Source of the DNA: Saprospiraceae bacterium
GTDB lineage: Bacteria; Bacteroidota; Bacteroidia; Chitinophagales; Saprospiraceae
Direction of reading: 5' to 3'
Assembly: GCA_027031145.1 (NCBI GenBank)
Contig: JALVEG010000617.1
Location: forward strand, 1 to 6,696
DNA length: 6,696 bases
This document shows positions 5,394-6,696 of this stretch, piece after piece. Both the position numbers and the translations under genes were made by a program. The notes beneath the pieces are model-generated. The model saw only the letters and a list, made by a program, of their open reading frames with translations. It ran no database searches and was not told the DNA's origin. Within the stretch, counting starts at the first letter, position 1, and each line of letters begins with the position of its first letter.

Positions 5394-5401
5394 TAACTTT
5401 G
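5394..5401 (+). promoter_or_regulatory. Candidate -7 box for the FMN reductase-lipB unit
   Basis: TAACTTTG fits TAnnTTTG and would start transcription near 5408, some 45 bases before the ATG at 5454. The -33 region has only TTTT/TTTA at slightly long spacing. An alternative is TTTG (5385-5388), 19 bases, then TGGTTTTG (5408-5415), which has one mismatch. One of the two is likely used. Confidence 0.35.
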
Positions 5402-5453
5402 AGTTATTGGTTTTGAATTTTGAGTTAATGAAGGTTTATTAAAAAAAATAGAA

Positions 5454-5990
5454 ATGATAACAATAATTGTAGGTTCAAATAGAAAAGGTAATCTTACTTC
5501 CCTGATCGGAGAGCTGTATCTTGAAAAATTAAAAGAAAAATATCAGGGAGAAGTGAAATTGCTCAATATCGAGTCAATGCCTTCTGATGTTTTAAATACT
5601 GAAATGTATGAAGAGGATCATACCTGGATAGAAAATGTAAAAAAGGAATATATAATTCCGGCAGAAAAATTTGTTTTTATAATCCCTGAATATAACGGGA
5701 CATTTCCGGGTTCATTAAAACTGTTTATCGATTCTTTATCATCAAAAGACGCAGATAAGTCATTTTTTGATAAAAAAGCAGCTTTGGTAGGTTTATCAGC
5801 AGGAAAATTCGGTAATTGGCTTGGACTGGAGCATTTTGGTGTTGTTTTAAATTATCTGAAAGTCAATGTGATCCACCAAAAAGTATCAATATCAAATATA
5901 TGGAGTTATATCAACGATGATAAGAAATACGATGATCCCAAAACAGTTGTTTATATTGAAAAACAAATTGAAAGTTTTATCAATTTTTAA
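5454..5990 (+). CDS. NAD(P)H-dependent FMN reductase family protein
   Basis: A 178-residue cytoplasmic flavodoxin-fold protein of the NADPH-dependent FMN reductase (ArsH/chromate reductase/azoreductase-like) superfamily. The FMN phosphate loop GSNRKGN (7-13) follows the first strand. The hallmark PEYNGTFPGSLKLFIDSL (78-95) binds the flavin ring and begins the next helix. A third strand and loop, AALVGLSAGKFGNW (109-122), completes the flavin pocket. It lacks the cysteine cluster of the other flavoprotein in this window and belongs to a different subgroup. The ATG at 5454 follows an A-rich leader typical of Bacteroidota and leads straight into the first strand. Its stop is 5 bases before lipB, so the two are almost surely one transcript. 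It may reduce flavins, quinones or other electron acceptors; the physiological substrate is unknown. Confidence 0.91.
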   Translation: MITIIVGSNRKGNLTSLIGELYLEKLKEKYQGEVKLLNIESMPSDVLNTEMYEEDHTWIENVKKEYIIPAEKFVFIIPEYNGTFPGSLKLFIDSLSSKDADKSFFDKKAALVGLSAGKFGNWLGLEHFGVVLNYLKVNVIHQKVSISNIWSYINDDKKYDDPKTVVYIEKQIESFINF

Positions 5991-5995
5991 TATTT

Positions 5996-6696
5996 ATGAA
6001 TAAAAAAGCCATAAATACCGATCTTGGGAATATAGGATATGAGGAAGCATTGAAGGAGCAATATGATTATCAGCAAAAACTGATACGCAGAAAGTTGAAT
6101 ATAAGAGATGGTAAACAAACTGCTGAACATGAAGAACTGATCCACAATTTGTTCTTTTGTGAGCATAAACCCGTTTATACATTGGGCAAAAGCGGTTCTT
6201 TTGACAATCTTTTATTGAACGAGGAACAACTGGCAGGCAGAGGTATTGAATTTCACAAATCCAGTAGAGGAGGGGATATCACTTATCACGGACCGGGTCA
6301 ACTGGTAGGATATCCGGTTTTTGACCTTGATGAATTTTACCATGATGTTCATAAATTTGTCAGAGATATAGAAGAAGTGATTATTTTATCATTAAAAGAA
6401 TACGATATTGATTCAGTGAGGATCCCGGGCTTGACAGGTGTTTGGATCAAGGGGGAAGGCAAAGCAAAAGACAGGAAAATATGTGCTATCGGTATTCATA
6501 TTAGCAGATGGGTAACTTTGCATGGATTTGCCCTGAATGTAAATACAGATCTTGATTATTTTTCAGGAATTATTCCTTGTGGTATTGAAGATCAAAATAA
6601 GGATGTAACATCGATAGAAAAAGAATTGGGCAAAAAAGTGGATTTTGAGGATGTTAAAAAGAATGTCAAGCAAAAATTTAAAGAAGTGTTTGACTT
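5996..6696 (+). CDS. lipB: Octanoyl-[acyl-carrier-protein]:protein N-octanoyltransferase (lipoate biosynthesis), 3' end outside window
   Basis: LipB moves an octanoyl group from acyl carrier protein onto a lysine of lipoyl domains (pyruvate and 2-oxoglutarate dehydrogenases, GcvH), after which LipA adds sulfur. The frame is open from the ATG at 5996 to the window edge (233 full codons). Hallmarks: the HKPVYTLGKSG segment (57-67), the signature RGGDITYHGPGQLVGYP (91-107), the catalytic lysine region KICAIGIHISRWVTLHGFAL (Lys161, 161-180), and the catalytic cysteine in GIIPCGIEDQNKDVTSI (Cys195, 191-207), which forms the thioester intermediate. At 233 residues it is already longer than the E. 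coli enzyme (213), so only a few residues should be missing. It sits 5 bases after the FMN reductase-like gene. No lipA is visible in the window. Confidence 0.96.
   Translation, partial: MNKKAINTDLGNIGYEEALKEQYDYQQKLIRRKLNIRDGKQTAEHEELIHNLFFCEHKPVYTLGKSGSFDNLLLNEEQLAGRGIEFHKSSRGGDITYHGPGQLVGYPVFDLDEFYHDVHKFVRDIEEVIILSLKEYDIDSVRIPGLTGVWIKGEGKAKDRKICAIGIHISRWVTLHGFALNVNTDLDYFSGIIPCGIEDQNKDVTSIEKELGKKVDFEDVKKNVKQKFKEVFD

Noticed and set aside
5994..6182. 62-codon minus-strand frame opposite lipB
   Set aside because: Antisense shadow of the lipB N-terminus; no supporting promoter or motif.

Overview
The window looks like chromosomal DNA from a member of the Bacteroidota (Flavobacteriia/Bacteroidia type). 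It is AT-rich. Start codons follow A/T-rich leaders with no clear Shine-Dalgarno sequence. One promoter matches the Bacteroidota consensus TTTG-N19-TAnnTTTG exactly. It also carries an outer-membrane porin of the OprO/OprP type and an ArsR regulator of a type common in this phylum. I see no tRNA, rRNA, CRISPR array, transposase or phage gene. No gene-free stretch exceeds about 255 bases.

Left part (1-4330, all minus strand, read from right to left). An ArsR/SmtB-family regulator (3929-4273) sits behind a strong candidate promoter whose -7 box lies inside a palindrome, as expected for autorepression. It is followed by a flavodoxin-fold reductase with a cysteine cluster (3333-3881). After 197 bases that contain a long inverted repeat comes a tightly packed five-gene block: a rhodanese-domain sulfurtransferase (2739-3134), a TauE/SafE-type exporter (1981-2742, 4-base overlap), an OprP-like outer-membrane porin (978-1973), a small thioredoxin-fold protein with a single cysteine (728-973), and a cation diffusion facilitator (1-725, cut by the window edge). 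My working reading is a sulfur/oxyanion and metal stress module spanning the whole envelope: cytoplasmic sulfur chemistry, inner-membrane anion export, an outer-membrane pore and metal efflux, under a thiol- or metal-sensing repressor. Individual families are well supported; the joint function is inference.

Right part (4527-6696). A UPF0173-type metallo-beta-lactamase-fold hydrolase (4527-5210, minus) is divergent from a two-gene plus-strand unit: an NAD(P)H-dependent FMN reductase-like protein (5454-5990) and lipB, octanoyl transferase of lipoate synthesis (5996 to the window edge, catalytic residues present, last few codons missing). The 243-base divergent spacer holds one inverted repeat and two weak -7-like boxes. 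These look like ordinary housekeeping genes unrelated to the left module.

The 253-base spacer 4274-4526 contains the arsR promoter/operator and, further upstream, two direct copies of an 11-base sequence built on a perfect 8-base palindrome plus a separate 25-base dyad, so it may bind more than one regulator.
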